This document shows positions 1 through 8,437 of a DNA stretch of 11,383 nt, piece after piece. Both the position numbers and the translations under genes were made by a program. This stretch comes from Chloroflexota bacterium (lineage in GTDB: Bacteria > Chloroflexota > Anaerolineae > B4-G1). The notes under the pieces are model-generated. The model saw only the letters and a list, made by a program, of their open reading frames with translations. It was not told the DNA's origin and ran no database searches. Where the stretch lies: assembly GCA_024232355.1 (NCBI GenBank), contig JAAEPW010001025.1:1-11383 (forward strand), given 5' to 3'. Position 1 is the first letter of the stretch. Each line of letters opens with the position of its first letter.

Positions 1-1
1 C

Positions 2-1402
2 AAGATGGATCTCGAAAGTCAGCCTTTCGACTTGCGCGATTGCGTGGCAAGTGCGTTAGAGTTGCTGGCAAAGAAAGCGGCAGACAAGGGGTTAGAGTTG
101 GTTTACTCGATGGACGCCGAGGTGCCTGCCGCCATCGTCGGAGACGTGACCCGTCTGCGCCAGATTCTGATCAATCTGCTCAACAACGCCATAAAGTTTA
201 CCGACGAGGGGGAAGTAGTAGTATCGGTGAGTGCCGATGTCGACGGGGTTGGAGGTCAGTTGCATTTCTCGATCATAGATACCGGTATCGGCATTCCGGC
301 TGACCGGATGGACCGGCTGTTTCAGTCGTTCAGCCAGGTGGATAGCTCGACGACGCGCAAGTATGGCGGCACGGGTCTGGGATTGGTGATCAGCAAGCGT
401 CTGAGTGAAATGATGGGCGGCACGATGTGGGTAGAGAGTCCGCTCCCGATTCCCTCCGGTGCCAGGGAGAGCAAGGGCGGGCCGGGCAGCATCTTTCATT
501 TCACGATTCAGGCCGAGGTTGCTCCCGCACCGGCACGCGCCTATCTGCGCGAAATTCAGCCAAATTTACGGGGCAAGCGCGTGCTGATCGTGGATGACAA
601 CGCGACCAACCGGCGGGTTCTGACGCTCCAGATGAAAGCGTGGGGAATAGAGCCGGTAGAGACCGCCTTCCCTGCGGAGGCATTGGAGTGGCTCCGGCGC
701 GGCGATCCTCCGACAAGCTCAGGACAAGAGTTTGACCTGGCCTTGTTGGACTATCAAATGCCCGAGATGGATGGGTTGATGTTGGCGACGGAGATACAAA
801 AACTACCCAACACGCAGACGTTACCATTGATGCTACTGAGTTCCGTGCGACATCAAGAGATCGAAGCAGAAACGACGCCCTTTGTGGCATTTCTGCTCAA
901 GCCGATCAAAGCCTCACACTTGTACAATGCGCTGGTAGGTGTCCTGGTGAAAGAGGATCGACCGAGGGATCGTAGCGTGGATACATCCAAGTCGCAATTT
1001 GACGCCGATATGGGGAAACGGCTGCCGTTGCGTATCCTGCTGGCCGAGGACAATGCGGTTAACCAAAAACTGGCATTGCGCTTGCTGGCACGGATGGGCT
1101 ACCGGGCCGACGTAGCAGGCAATGGTCTGGAGACGTTGGAAGCGTTGCAACGACAACCGTACGATGTAGTGTTGATGGACGTACAGATGCCAGAGTTGGA
1201 CGGGCTGGATGCCACGCGGCGCATTCGGCACGAGGTTGCGCCCAAAGCGCAACCTCGCATCATCGCAATGACGGCCAGCGTGATGCAAGAGGATCGAGAC
1301 GCTTGTCAGGAGGCAGGGATGGATGATTATCTCAGCAAGCCGGTCCGAGTGGAGGAACTGGTGAGAGCTTTGCGCGAGTGTAAAACTCTTGAAAGGGTAT
1401 GA
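2..1402 (+). CDS. Hybrid sensor histidine kinase 1, 5'-truncated by window edge (HATPase-REC-REC)
   Basis: C-terminal part of a hybrid histidine kinase. The reading frame is open to the left edge; by alignment with the other kinases here the first visible residues lie just after the HisKA helices, so the sensor and phospho-acceptor histidine are outside the window. Numbering from the ATG at position 5 (an internal Met, probably not the start): HATPase_c about 46-170, with N-box [17 protein letters not shown]-box DTGIGIP (92-98) and G-box GGTGLGL (121-127). Receiver 1 about 191-314 has DD at 197-198, phospho-acceptor Asp249 in LLDYQMPEMDG and Lys299. Receiver 2 about 341-460 has ED at 348-349, Asp392 in [11 protein letters not shown], Thr423 and Lys445. 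All receiver residues needed for phosphotransfer are present. The protein ends right after receiver 2 with no HPt. The TGA lies 47 nt before the next start, suggesting one operon. Role: autophosphorylation, then phosphorelay inside the cell. The input signal cannot be read. Confidence 0.95.
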   Translation, partial: KMDLESQPFDLRDCVASALELLAKKAADKGLELVYSMDAEVPAAIVGDVTRLRQILINLLNNAIKFTDEGEVVVSVSADVDGVGGQLHFSIIDTGIGIPADRMDRLFQSFSQVDSSTTRKYGGTGLGLVISKRLSEMMGGTMWVESPLPIPSGARESKGGPGSIFHFTIQAEVAPAPARAYLREIQPNLRGKRVLIVDDNATNRRVLTLQMKAWGIEPVETAFPAEALEWLRRGDPPTSSGQEFDLALLDYQMPEMDGLMLATEIQKLPNTQTLPLMLLSSVRHQEIEAETTPFVAFLLKPIKASHLYNALVGVLVKEDRPRDRSVDTSKSQFDADMGKRLPLRILLAEDNAVNQKLALRLLARMGYRADVAGNGLETLEALQRQPYDVVLMDVQMPELDGLDATRRIRHEVAPKAQPRIIAMTASVMQEDRDACQEAGMDDYLSKPVRVEELVRALRECKTLERV

Positions 1403-1435
1403 CAATATCTTGCGCTTATTTGAGCTGGAGCAAAA

Positions 1436-1442
1436 AAGGAGG
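1436..1442 (+). promoter_or_regulatory. Strong Shine-Dalgarno AAGGAGG for the binding lipoprotein
   Basis: AAGGAGG lies 7 nt upstream of a GTG codon at 1450. It decides the start of the lipoprotein gene: an in-frame ATG at 1399, overlapping the TGA of kinase 1, has no comparable site and would put 17 extra residues before the signal peptide. Confidence 0.8.
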
Positions 1443-1449
1443 CACAATC

Positions 1450-2820
1450 GTGAATAATTGCCATTTTCAAAGAAAACTTGGTCTGATAAAATCAAGAATC
1501 GCCTCGCCAAAAACAGTGCTCATCATATTGGCAATACTGGCGCTTGCAGCCTGCCAGCCGCCAAGTGTCTCCGAGCCCGTAAGCGATAGTACGTCCATCC
1601 CCGGGCGTTGCGCGCCAACAGACGCGGGCGCTACAGACGAAATCGTCATCGGTGTTACGATTCCGCTCTCGTCGCCTGGGGCTGCGACTGCGGGCCAAGT
1701 GATGCAAGTTGCGTTCGACATCGCCGTTCAAGACGTCAATGCGGCCGGCGGCGTTCTTGGAAAACCGGTGCGCATCGTGGTCCAAGATACCAAAGGAGAG
1801 CCCGGACAGGGCACGAGCGCCGCGGAGCACCTGATCACTCAAGAGTGTGTGGTTGCCATCGTGGGCGAATATCACAGCGCGGTTGGGTTGACCATTATGG
1901 AGGTGGCGCACCAATACCACGTCCCCGTGATTTTTGCCGAGACCTACAGCGACGACATCACGGCTTCTGGTTATGCCGAGGTCTTTCGCATTGCGCCGGC
2001 CTCTACGTTTACGGCCCAGATGGACGCAAAGTGGCTGGCCGAAGTAGGCGATTACAATAATGATGGCAGTATTCTGGCCATAGTCATCGCCGAAAATACC
2101 GATTACGGCACCGGTCAAGTGAAAAAGGCCCAAACCTGGTTTCCTGAATTTGGTGCTACTCTTGAGGTGTTCATGGTCAATGTTCCGGCGGATGATTTTT
2201 CATCCATAGTAGACAGTATTCGGTCGCTGGAGGCCGTGCCAGACGCGATCTTTACCAAAGTGACCGGAGAAATGTCCTTTGTCGTACAGCAGCAGATTCT
2301 GGCAGCGGGTCTTGGCGCGAACAATACGACGATTCTGGTTGCCAATCAGGTCGCTTTGAATCACGAGGAATATTGGCAGCACGTTCCCGATGGCACTTTT
2401 GTAGTCGTACCACGAGTTGGTCCTTGGGCTTCTGCTGTCACAGACACCGGTTCCGAGTTTACCCAGAAATACCAACAGACGTTTGACCGGTGGCCCGAAC
2501 CATATGCCTTTGAAGCCTACGACTCGTTGATGCTCATCGCGGATGCTATCAATCGCGCCAACTCGCTGGAGCCCGACGCGATCATCAAGACCCTGGAGGA
2601 AACTGATATCGAGCTTGCCTCTGGGCATTACAATTTCCCGTACGGCGCCGAAAATCCGGCCGGGGGATACGTGCCCGAGTTTATGTGGCATCAATGGCCA
2701 GACGTCCCCCTGCTGTTCCTTCAATACACAGAGGCCGGCCAACACTCGAACGAGATGCAGGTGATCTGGCCCGAGGCATACCGGACCGTGTCTACACCAA
2801 TTATTCGGCCAAACGAGTAA
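1450..2820 (+). CDS. Lipoprotein of the type I periplasmic-binding family (Liv/amide-urea type, Peripla_BP_6-like)
   Basis: Predicted extracytoplasmic ligand-binding lipoprotein of 456 aa from a GTG start. A positively charged N-terminus (RKLGLIKSR), a hydrophobic stretch at about 22-34 and the lipobox LAAC with Cys35 mark a class II signal peptide. The mature part has the family pattern: DEIVIGVTIPLSSPG early, a helix with AVQDVNAAGGVLGKPV, VAIVGEYHSAV, HVPVIFAETYSD, then a second lobe with IAENTDYGTGQVKKA and the late block PEPYAFEAYDSLMLIADAI. This is the Venus-flytrap fold used by branched-chain amino acid, urea and amide ABC importers; the ligand cannot be told from sequence by eye. No permease or ATPase gene is in the window, and the gene sits between two hybrid kinases (47 nt after one, 17 nt before the next). 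It may therefore serve as a sensor partner, as LuxP does for LuxQ, although an importer elsewhere in the genome is also possible. Confidence 0.9.
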   Translation: MNNCHFQRKLGLIKSRIASPKTVLIILAILALAACQPPSVSEPVSDSTSIPGRCAPTDAGATDEIVIGVTIPLSSPGAATAGQVMQVAFDIAVQDVNAAGGVLGKPVRIVVQDTKGEPGQGTSAAEHLITQECVVAIVGEYHSAVGLTIMEVAHQYHVPVIFAETYSDDITASGYAEVFRIAPASTFTAQMDAKWLAEVGDYNNDGSILAIVIAENTDYGTGQVKKAQTWFPEFGATLEVFMVNVPADDFSSIVDSIRSLEAVPDAIFTKVTGEMSFVVQQQILAAGLGANNTTILVANQVALNHEEYWQHVPDGTFVVVPRVGPWASAVTDTGSEFTQKYQQTFDRWPEPYAFEAYDSLMLIADAINRANSLEPDAIIKTLEETDIELASGHYNFPYGAENPAGGYVPEFMWHQWPDVPLLFLQYTEAGQHSNEMQVIWPEAYRTVSTPIIRPNE

Positions 2821-2837
2821 ACGACAGAGGATTGCGT

Positions 2838-5420
2838 ATGAAAACACAAAGTACACAGTTTCATTCAAGGCTAAGGAAATATATTCTGCTCAGTGTCTTT
2901 CTCGTGTCAGGGGGCCTGGCTTTGCAGAATGTCCAATGGCAAAATACAGCCAGAACTCACACCTTGCTAGAGTCTGTGACGATATTTTTGGCTTTGTTTA
3001 TAGCCGTCATGGCCTTTGTGCGCTACTATAGTAAAAAGAAGAATATTTTCTTGCTCATAAGCGCGGGGTTTTTAGGCACTGCTTTGTTGGATGGCTATCA
3101 CCTGATCGTCACATCTTCACTTTTTGTGAGTTCCTTTCCTTCAGCATCTCCCGCGCTTGTTCCGTGGAGCGAATTGGCCCCCCGCTTGTTTCTGGCTGTT
3201 CTGATGGCGTTAAGTTGGTTGGGATGGTACACGCGCCGGAAACTCCAACGCGCTAAAGGAGACGTCGTCAGAGAGGGATATGTCTATTTTGTGACCATTC
3301 TATTGGTCTTGATCGTTTTTTGCATCTTTGTCTTGGCTCCTTTGCCACGACGGGTGTACTATCCAGAAGGGTTCATTCACCGCCCCAGTGAACTGGTCCC
3401 GGCGTTCTTTTTCCTCGTGGCTGTCGTTGGATATTTGTACAAAGGCGATTGGAAACAGAATAGCAGCATCGAGCACTGGCTAATACTTTCGTTATTGACG
3501 AATCTTTTCGCGCACGTTCCCTTTATGTCAGCCTCGGCTCAACTATTCGACGCCATGTTTAGCTTGGCGCACATGGTCAAAATCGCGAGCTATGCCAACG
3601 TATTGGCCGGTCTGCTTGTCAGCACCTATGTGCTCTTTAAACAGGCAGAAGAGAGCATTCAGGATATGCAACAAGTGAACGTACAGTTGCAGAGCGAGAT
3701 TGTCGAGCGCCAACGAGCAGAAGCGGCGTTGCGCGAGGCCAAAGTTGCCGCCGAAGAGGCTCTTAGGATAGCAGAAACAGCTAACCGGGCCAAGAGCGTT
3801 TTTTTGGCAAACATGAGCCACGAACTTCGCACCCCGCTCAACGCTATCTTGGGTTTCTCGGAACTAATGGCGGGCGGTTCGAACCTGACCTATGAACAAC
3901 AGGAAAACCTGGAAACGATTGGCCGCAGCGGCGATACCCTGTTGTCCATCATTAACAACATCCTCGACTTTTCCAAGATCGAAGCGGGACGGATGGAGAT
4001 GGAAAACCACCCCTTGTACCCGCGTGATTGCGTGGAGACTACTCTCAACATGCTGGCAGTCAAGGCAACGGAAAAGGGACTAGAGATGGCCTGCCTGGTA
4101 GATGCCCAAGTACCCACCGCTATCCTGGGCGACGTGACGCGATTGCGCCAGATACTGGTCAATCTGGTCAACAATGCTGTCAAATTTACCCAAGAGGGCG
4201 AGGTGGTGGTGCAGGTAACAAGTAGACGAGTGGACGAGTCTGAAAATGGTGTGCGTCACGAAATTCATTTTCTAGTGCGGGACACCGGTATCGGCATTCC
4301 AAAGGATCGTATGGATCGCCTTTTTCAATCCTTTAGCCAGGTGGATAGCTCAATGACGCGCAAATACGGTGGTACCGGGCTGGGACTGGTCATCAGCAAA
4401 CGCTTGAGCGAATTGATGGGCGGGAGAATGTGGGTAGAGAGCCCTGCTTCCCCTCTCAATGGAGGAGCGGCAAAGAGGGGCGGGCCGGGCAGTGCCTTTC
4501 ATTTCACAATTCAGGCGGAAGAGACATTCGTCCCACCTCCCGCTTACCTGCGAGATGTTCAGCCAGATTTGCAAGGACGGCGCATACTGATCGTGGACGA
4601 CAATGCCAGCATCCGGCATATCCTGACCTTGCAAGCGCGCGCGTGGGGCATGCGGCCCCACGATACAGCGCTGCCCACCGAGGCGCTCGATTGGATTCGG
4701 ACCGCAATCCGCGACGGGGACCCCTTTGACGTGGCCGTTCTGGACGTGCAAACGTGGCCAACCGGTGTACTCGAAGAAACGGACGGGATGACGCTCGTCG
4801 GGAGAATTCGGAAGGAACAAAGTGCAAAATCACTGCCCCTAGTGCTGTTGGGTTCATTGGGGCCGCGAGAGGGCAACGCGATAGCGGATGATGAATTCAT
4901 CTCTTATCTGACCAAGCCGATCAGAGCATCCCAGTTGTACAATGCTCTGCTAAAGGTTTGCACGACGGTGGAGGATGCGCAAGCACAGCAGCACGAGTCG
5001 GTGATCGAGTCCCAATTCGACATACAGATGGCGGATCGGTTACCGTTACGCATCCTGCTGGCCGAGGACAACGCGGTCAACCAAAAGCTGGCGCTGCGCT
5101 TGCTGGAACGCATGGGCTACCGGGCAGACGTAGCTGGCAACGGACTGGAAGCGATAGAGGCATTGCGGCGACAACAATACGATGTGATATTGATGGATGT
5201 GCAGATGCCAGAGATGGATGGGCTGGAAGCCACGCACCATATCCGGGAAAAGATGGATGCAAAGCAACAGCCACGCGTCATCGCGATGACGGCAAACGCA
5301 ATGCAGGAAGACCGAGAGAGATGCCTGGCTGCGGGGATGGACGATTACGTCAGTAAGCCAGTTCGGGTGGAGGAACTGGTCGATGCCTTGAAGAAATGTC
5401 GGATGCTTGAGCAAGTGTGA
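2838..5420 (+). CDS. Hybrid sensor histidine kinase 2 (MASE3-like membrane sensor, HisKA-HATPase-REC-REC)
   Basis: 860-aa membrane hybrid kinase. The ATG at 2838 has AGAGG 7 nt upstream; the frame stays open upstream to 2685, but that part overlaps the lipoprotein gene. About eight hydrophobic segments fall near 14-30, 43-64, 69-92, 113-131, 148-169, 186-201, 212-230 and 240-268. The pattern HTLLE, LLDGYH (83-88) and HMVKIASY (245-252) resembles MASE3-type sensors; this is my recognition by eye and is not certain. A charged, Ala-rich helix follows (270-320). HisKA has His328 in SHELRTPLNA. HATPase_c (about 430-562) has N-box, DTGIGIP (482-488) and GGTGLGL (511-517). Receiver 1 (about 581-708) has DD at 587-588, Asp636 and Lys693, but a 6-residue longer loop after the acceptor Asp. 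Receiver 2 (about 736-856) has Asp787. There is no HPt. Its HisKA differs more from those of kinases 3 and 4 than they do from each other. Confidence 0.95.
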   Translation: MKTQSTQFHSRLRKYILLSVFLVSGGLALQNVQWQNTARTHTLLESVTIFLALFIAVMAFVRYYSKKKNIFLLISAGFLGTALLDGYHLIVTSSLFVSSFPSASPALVPWSELAPRLFLAVLMALSWLGWYTRRKLQRAKGDVVREGYVYFVTILLVLIVFCIFVLAPLPRRVYYPEGFIHRPSELVPAFFFLVAVVGYLYKGDWKQNSSIEHWLILSLLTNLFAHVPFMSASAQLFDAMFSLAHMVKIASYANVLAGLLVSTYVLFKQAEESIQDMQQVNVQLQSEIVERQRAEAALREAKVAAEEALRIAETANRAKSVFLANMSHELRTPLNAILGFSELMAGGSNLTYEQQENLETIGRSGDTLLSIINNILDFSKIEAGRMEMENHPLYPRDCVETTLNMLAVKATEKGLEMACLVDAQVPTAILGDVTRLRQILVNLVNNAVKFTQEGEVVVQVTSRRVDESENGVRHEIHFLVRDTGIGIPKDRMDRLFQSFSQVDSSMTRKYGGTGLGLVISKRLSELMGGRMWVESPASPLNGGAAKRGGPGSAFHFTIQAEETFVPPPAYLRDVQPDLQGRRILIVDDNASIRHILTLQARAWGMRPHDTALPTEALDWIRTAIRDGDPFDVAVLDVQTWPTGVLEETDGMTLVGRIRKEQSAKSLPLVLLGSLGPREGNAIADDEFISYLTKPIRASQLYNALLKVCTTVEDAQAQQHESVIESQFDIQMADRLPLRILLAEDNAVNQKLALRLLERMGYRADVAGNGLEAIEALRRQQYDVILMDVQMPEMDGLEATHHIREKMDAKQQPRVIAMTANAMQEDRERCLAAGMDDYVSKPVRVEELVDALKKCRMLEQV

Positions 5421-5433
5421 ACAGGGCAGAAAT

Positions 5434-8223
5434 ATGCAATACACAATGTTTGTGATCCTTGCACCTCTATCGGCCATTATTACAATTGTGCTGACGGTTT
5501 ATGCTTGGCGTTACCGCACTGCACCAGAAACCGCTGCGTTCATGCGGCTGGGGGTAGCATCTGCCGGATGGCTGATTTTCAATACATTCGAGTTAGCAGC
5601 CAATTCCGAGTCCGCCACGGTCTTTTGGGCCAAGCTGACCTATGTGTTTGTTGTCCTTACATCCGTAACGTGGTTCGCCTTTGCGCTTCAGTACACTAGA
5701 AGCATAAAGTGGCTGGCTCCTTCCCGCTTTGTGCTATTTTTGATTATCCCAATAGTGACCATAGTGCTCGTTCAGACCAATGATATGCACAATCTGATTT
5801 GGTCAAGTTATCGCTTTACCCCGGTAAACGGTTTACTGGCACTCGGAGTATCTTATGGTCCGTGGTTTTGGGTCAACGCGGCGCACTCTTACACACTTAT
5901 ATTCCTCGGCGCGTTCCTAATTAGCAGACAATATTTCAAATCATTCAATTTGTATCGCCAGCAGTCTGCCTGGCTAATCGTTGGAGCGATCAGCCCGCTA
6001 GGCTTGAACATCCTTCACATCTTCCACCTCATTCCCGGATTGAAAAAAGATTACACACCGATCAGTTTCGCCTTTGCCTGCATAGCGTTTGCTATTGCAA
6101 TGTTCCGCTACCAACTATTTGACCTCAAACCTGTGGCCCGTGATGCTGTGATTGATAGTATGAGCGACGGCATGCTGGTGCTAGACACACGGGGCAGGAT
6201 CGTGGATTTTAACCCCGCGTTGCAGGATATTCTCTCGACTTTTCTCAAGACGAACGATGGCATCCAATCTACCCACATTGTCGGTCGACTGGCTGCGGAG
6301 GTGCTGAGCCCTTGGCGCGATCTGGTCGAACAATATCAAGATGAAACAAATGCCCAAGCCGAGATTGCCCTGGAGCAAAATGGAACACAGCGCTACTATG
6401 ACTTGCGGATCTCGTCACTGACCGACCGGCGCGATCAGTTAACCGGGCGATTGATCGTTTTGCGCGACATTACCCAGCGCAAACAAGCAGAAGAGGTTGC
6501 CGAAAAAGCTCGTCGGGCTGCCGAGATCAGCGCGCAGGCGGCCAAAAAAGCTCAACTCGTCGCAGAAGAAAACGCCCTGGCTGCCGAGGCTGCCAATCGG
6601 GCCAAAAGCGCATTCCTGGCGACGATGAGCCACGAGATCCGCACCCCGATGAACGGCGTTATCGGGATGACCAGCCTGCTGCTCGACACCGATCTGACCC
6701 TGGAACAGTACGAATTCACCGATACCATCCGCAACAGCGGCGATGCCCTGCTGACCATCATCAACGACATCCTCGACTTTTCCAAGATCGAGGCCGGGCG
6801 AATGGAATTGGAAAACCAGCCCTTTGACCTGCGCGAGTGCGTCGAAAGCGCGCTCGATTTGCTGGCATCCAAAGCAGCAAACAAAGGACTGGAATTGGCC
6901 TACATGATGGATAGCGAGGTTCCCGCTGCCATCGTTGGCGACGTGACCCGTCTGCGCCAAATTCTCATCAACCTGCTCGGCAACGCTGTCAAGTTCACTG
7001 AAGCAGGTGAAGTGGTGGTATCAGTGAGTGTCGATGCCGATGCTGACGGAGTAGAGGTCGGGGTCGGAGGGCAGTTGCATTTCTCGGTCATAGATACCGG
7101 CATCGGCATTCCGCCCGATCGGATGGATCGCTTGTTCCGCTCCTTCAGCCAGGTAGATTCCTCGACGACGCGCAAGTATGGCGGCACCGGACTGGGGTTG
7201 GCGATCAGCAAACGGTTGATCGAGTTGATGGGCGGCACAATGTGGGTGGAGAGTCCTCTTTCCGTCCCTCCCAGTGTCAGAGAGGGAGCACCAGGAGGAC
7301 CGGGCAGCATCTTTCATTTTGCGATTCAGGCTGAGGCTGCTCCCGCACCAGCACGCGCCTACCTACAAGAGGCTCAGCCGGACTTGCGCGGCAAACGGGT
7401 GTTGATTGTGGACGACAACGCCACCAACCGGCGAATTCTGACCCTTCAAACGCAGCGGTGGGAGATGATACCGACAGAAACTGCCTTTCCTGCCGAGGCG
7501 TTGGAATGGATTCGAGCACAAGCCCGCGAGGGCACCCATACCTTTGACCTGGTGCTTTTGGATATGCAAATGCCAGAGATGGACGGCGTAATGCTGGCAA
7601 CTAAGATCCGACAGGCGTATGCCGCTTCGCCTACAGCGGACGCTTTGCCGTTAGTGATGTTGAGTTCGCTGGGGCGACAAGAGATTGGCGCGGAAGAGGT
7701 CGAGTTTGCGGCATTTTTGACCAAACCTGTCAAGGCTGCACGATTGTACAGTACGTTGGTGAACATGTTTGCAAAAGAAGAACGGCCAAGGGCGCGACGC
7801 GACGGGGTAGACAAACCACGATTCGATGCTCAGATGGGAGAGCGGCAGCCGCTGCGCATCCTGCTGACAGAGGACAACGCGGTCAACCAAAAGTTGGCAT
7901 TGCGTCTGCTGGATCGGATGGGCTACCGGGCAGATGTGGCGGGCAATGGGTTGGAGGCAGTTGAAGCAATGCAACGGCAACCGTACGACGTGGTACTGAT
8001 GGACGTACAGATGCCAGAGATGGATGGGTTGGAGGCTACGCGCCGTATCCGGGGGGAAATAGATGCAGACCAACAGCCGCATATCATCGCGATGACGGCC
8101 AGCGCAATGCGAGAGGATCGCGAGAGATGTCTGTCGGCGGGGATGGATGATTACGTCAGCAAGCCGGTTCGAGTGGAGGAATTGGTTGCCGCTCTGAATC
8201 GTTGTCGTCCAGGCACAATGTGA
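5434..8223 (+). CDS. Hybrid sensor histidine kinase 3 (N-terminal 7TM, PAS, HisKA-HATPase-REC-REC)
   Basis: 929-aa membrane hybrid kinase. The ATG at 5434 is chosen: GGG 7 nt upstream gives a weak ribosome site, and it lies 13 nt after the previous stop. A TTG at 5407 would add nine residues and overlap the preceding gene. Residues 1-225 form a seven-helix region of the type found at the N-terminus of many bacterial kinases (HisKA_7TM-like: early [17 protein letters not shown], late [22 protein letters not shown]). A PAS domain follows (about 236-348; [19 protein letters not shown]), ending in [12 protein letters not shown]. An Ala-rich helix (350-395) links it to the kinase. HisKA has His400 in [10 protein letters not shown]. 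HATPase_c (about 500-634) has DTGIGIP (554-560) and GGTGLGL (583-589). Receiver 1 (about 653-780) has DD at 660-661, Asp710 and Lys764; receiver 2 (about 806-925) has Asp857 and Lys910. There is no HPt. One ATPase-domain loop is unusually long (531-549). Confidence 0.95.
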   Translation: MQYTMFVILAPLSAIITIVLTVYAWRYRTAPETAAFMRLGVASAGWLIFNTFELAANSESATVFWAKLTYVFVVLTSVTWFAFALQYTRSIKWLAPSRFVLFLIIPIVTIVLVQTNDMHNLIWSSYRFTPVNGLLALGVSYGPWFWVNAAHSYTLIFLGAFLISRQYFKSFNLYRQQSAWLIVGAISPLGLNILHIFHLIPGLKKDYTPISFAFACIAFAIAMFRYQLFDLKPVARDAVIDSMSDGMLVLDTRGRIVDFNPALQDILSTFLKTNDGIQSTHIVGRLAAEVLSPWRDLVEQYQDETNAQAEIALEQNGTQRYYDLRISSLTDRRDQLTGRLIVLRDITQRKQAEEVAEKARRAAEISAQAAKKAQLVAEENALAAEAANRAKSAFLATMSHEIRTPMNGVIGMTSLLLDTDLTLEQYEFTDTIRNSGDALLTIINDILDFSKIEAGRMELENQPFDLRECVESALDLLASKAANKGLELAYMMDSEVPAAIVGDVTRLRQILINLLGNAVKFTEAGEVVVSVSVDADADGVEVGVGGQLHFSVIDTGIGIPPDRMDRLFRSFSQVDSSTTRKYGGTGLGLAISKRLIELMGGTMWVESPLSVPPSVREGAPGGPGSIFHFAIQAEAAPAPARAYLQEAQPDLRGKRVLIVDDNATNRRILTLQTQRWEMIPTETAFPAEALEWIRAQAREGTHTFDLVLLDMQMPEMDGVMLATKIRQAYAASPTADALPLVMLSSLGRQEIGAEEVEFAAFLTKPVKAARLYSTLVNMFAKEERPRARRDGVDKPRFDAQMGERQPLRILLTEDNAVNQKLALRLLDRMGYRADVAGNGLEAVEAMQRQPYDVVLMDVQMPEMDGLEATRRIRGEIDADQQPHIIAMTASAMREDRERCLSAGMDDYVSKPVRVEELVAALNRCRPGTM
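7868..7986 (+). repeat. Copy 1 of a 119-nt exact direct repeat (receiver 2 of kinase 3)
   Basis: This stretch, starting CAGAGGACAACG and ending GGCAACCGTAC, matches 11265-11383 base for base. It encodes the start of receiver 2 up to the residue before the Asp-Val-Val-Leu-Met-Asp strand. The flanking upstream bases differ clearly between the two genes. The equivalent stretches of kinases 1 and 2 show many differences. Confidence 0.97.
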
Positions 8224-8314
8224 TCTAGGGAGAGCAGGCCGACCGCTTTTACCCACTTGAACTGTATTATGTTCAGGGTGACCCGAAAATTGAGAAACTT
8301 GACAGAAAGGCCAA

Positions 8315-8342
8315 GAGACACGATCTAGGACTTTTTTATAGT
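8315..8342 (+). promoter_or_regulatory. Candidate sigma70-type promoter for kinase 4
   Basis: TATAGT at 8337-8342 matches five of six bases of the -10 consensus. GAGACA at 8315-8320 matches four of six of the -35 consensus, with a 16-nt spacer. A perfect TTGACA also occurs at 8299-8304, but the hexamer at the right distance from it (GATCTA, 8322-8327) is poor. The position fits a separate promoter for kinase 4. Such matches arise by chance, so this is weak. Confidence 0.3.
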
Positions 8343-8364
8343 ATAGGAAAGTATAAACACTCCA

Positions 8365-8402
8365 AGCCCCGTCCTCGGGGCGGCGCCCCCGAGACGGGGG
8401 CT
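8365..8402 (+). terminator. GC-rich hairpin: intrinsic-terminator-like or leader regulatory structure
   Basis: Left arm AGCCCCGTCCTCGGGGC (8365-8381) pairs with right arm GCCCCCGAGACGGGGGCT (8385-8402) around a GGC loop. I count 16 pairs with three single-base bulges (8374, 8386, 8396). No T-run follows directly (the nearest is TTTT at 8417-8420), so it is not a canonical intrinsic terminator. It lies downstream of the candidate promoter and 23 nt before the GGAGG ribosome site, so it could end leftover transcription from kinase 3 or sit in the 5' leader of kinase 4 mRNA. The structure is clear from the bases; its role is inference. Confidence 0.5.
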
Positions 8403-8437
8403 GCGAGGAAGCGAGATTTTCTTGCGGAGGAAGAATT

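Larger units (their letters stand above)
8224..8437 (+). other. Intergenic leader between kinases 3 and 4
   Basis: This 214-nt stretch is the only sizeable non-coding gap in the window. I see no small gene in it. In order it holds a weak imperfect inverted repeat (8251-8279: ACCC/GGGT plus TGAAC/GTTCA around an 8-nt loop, no T-run), a candidate promoter (8315-8342), a strong GC-rich hairpin (8365-8402), a small 6-bp hairpin (8411-8425) and the ribosome site of kinase 4. Confidence 0.75.

Noticed and set aside
1399..1449. ATG at 1399 (overlapping the TGA of kinase 1) as start of the lipoprotein
   Set aside because: It lacks a good ribosome site and adds 17 polar residues before the signal peptide; the GTG at 1450 has AAGGAGG at ideal spacing.
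2685..2837. Longer N-terminus for kinase 2 starting at 2685
   Set aside because: It would overlap the lipoprotein gene by 136 nt and gives a Pro/Arg-rich leader typical of a shadow frame; the ATG at 2838 has AGAGG 7 nt upstream.
5407..5433. TTG start at 5407 for kinase 3
   Set aside because: Possible (it would overlap the kinase 2 stop), but the ATG at 5434 starts directly before the first membrane helix and has a modest ribosome site.
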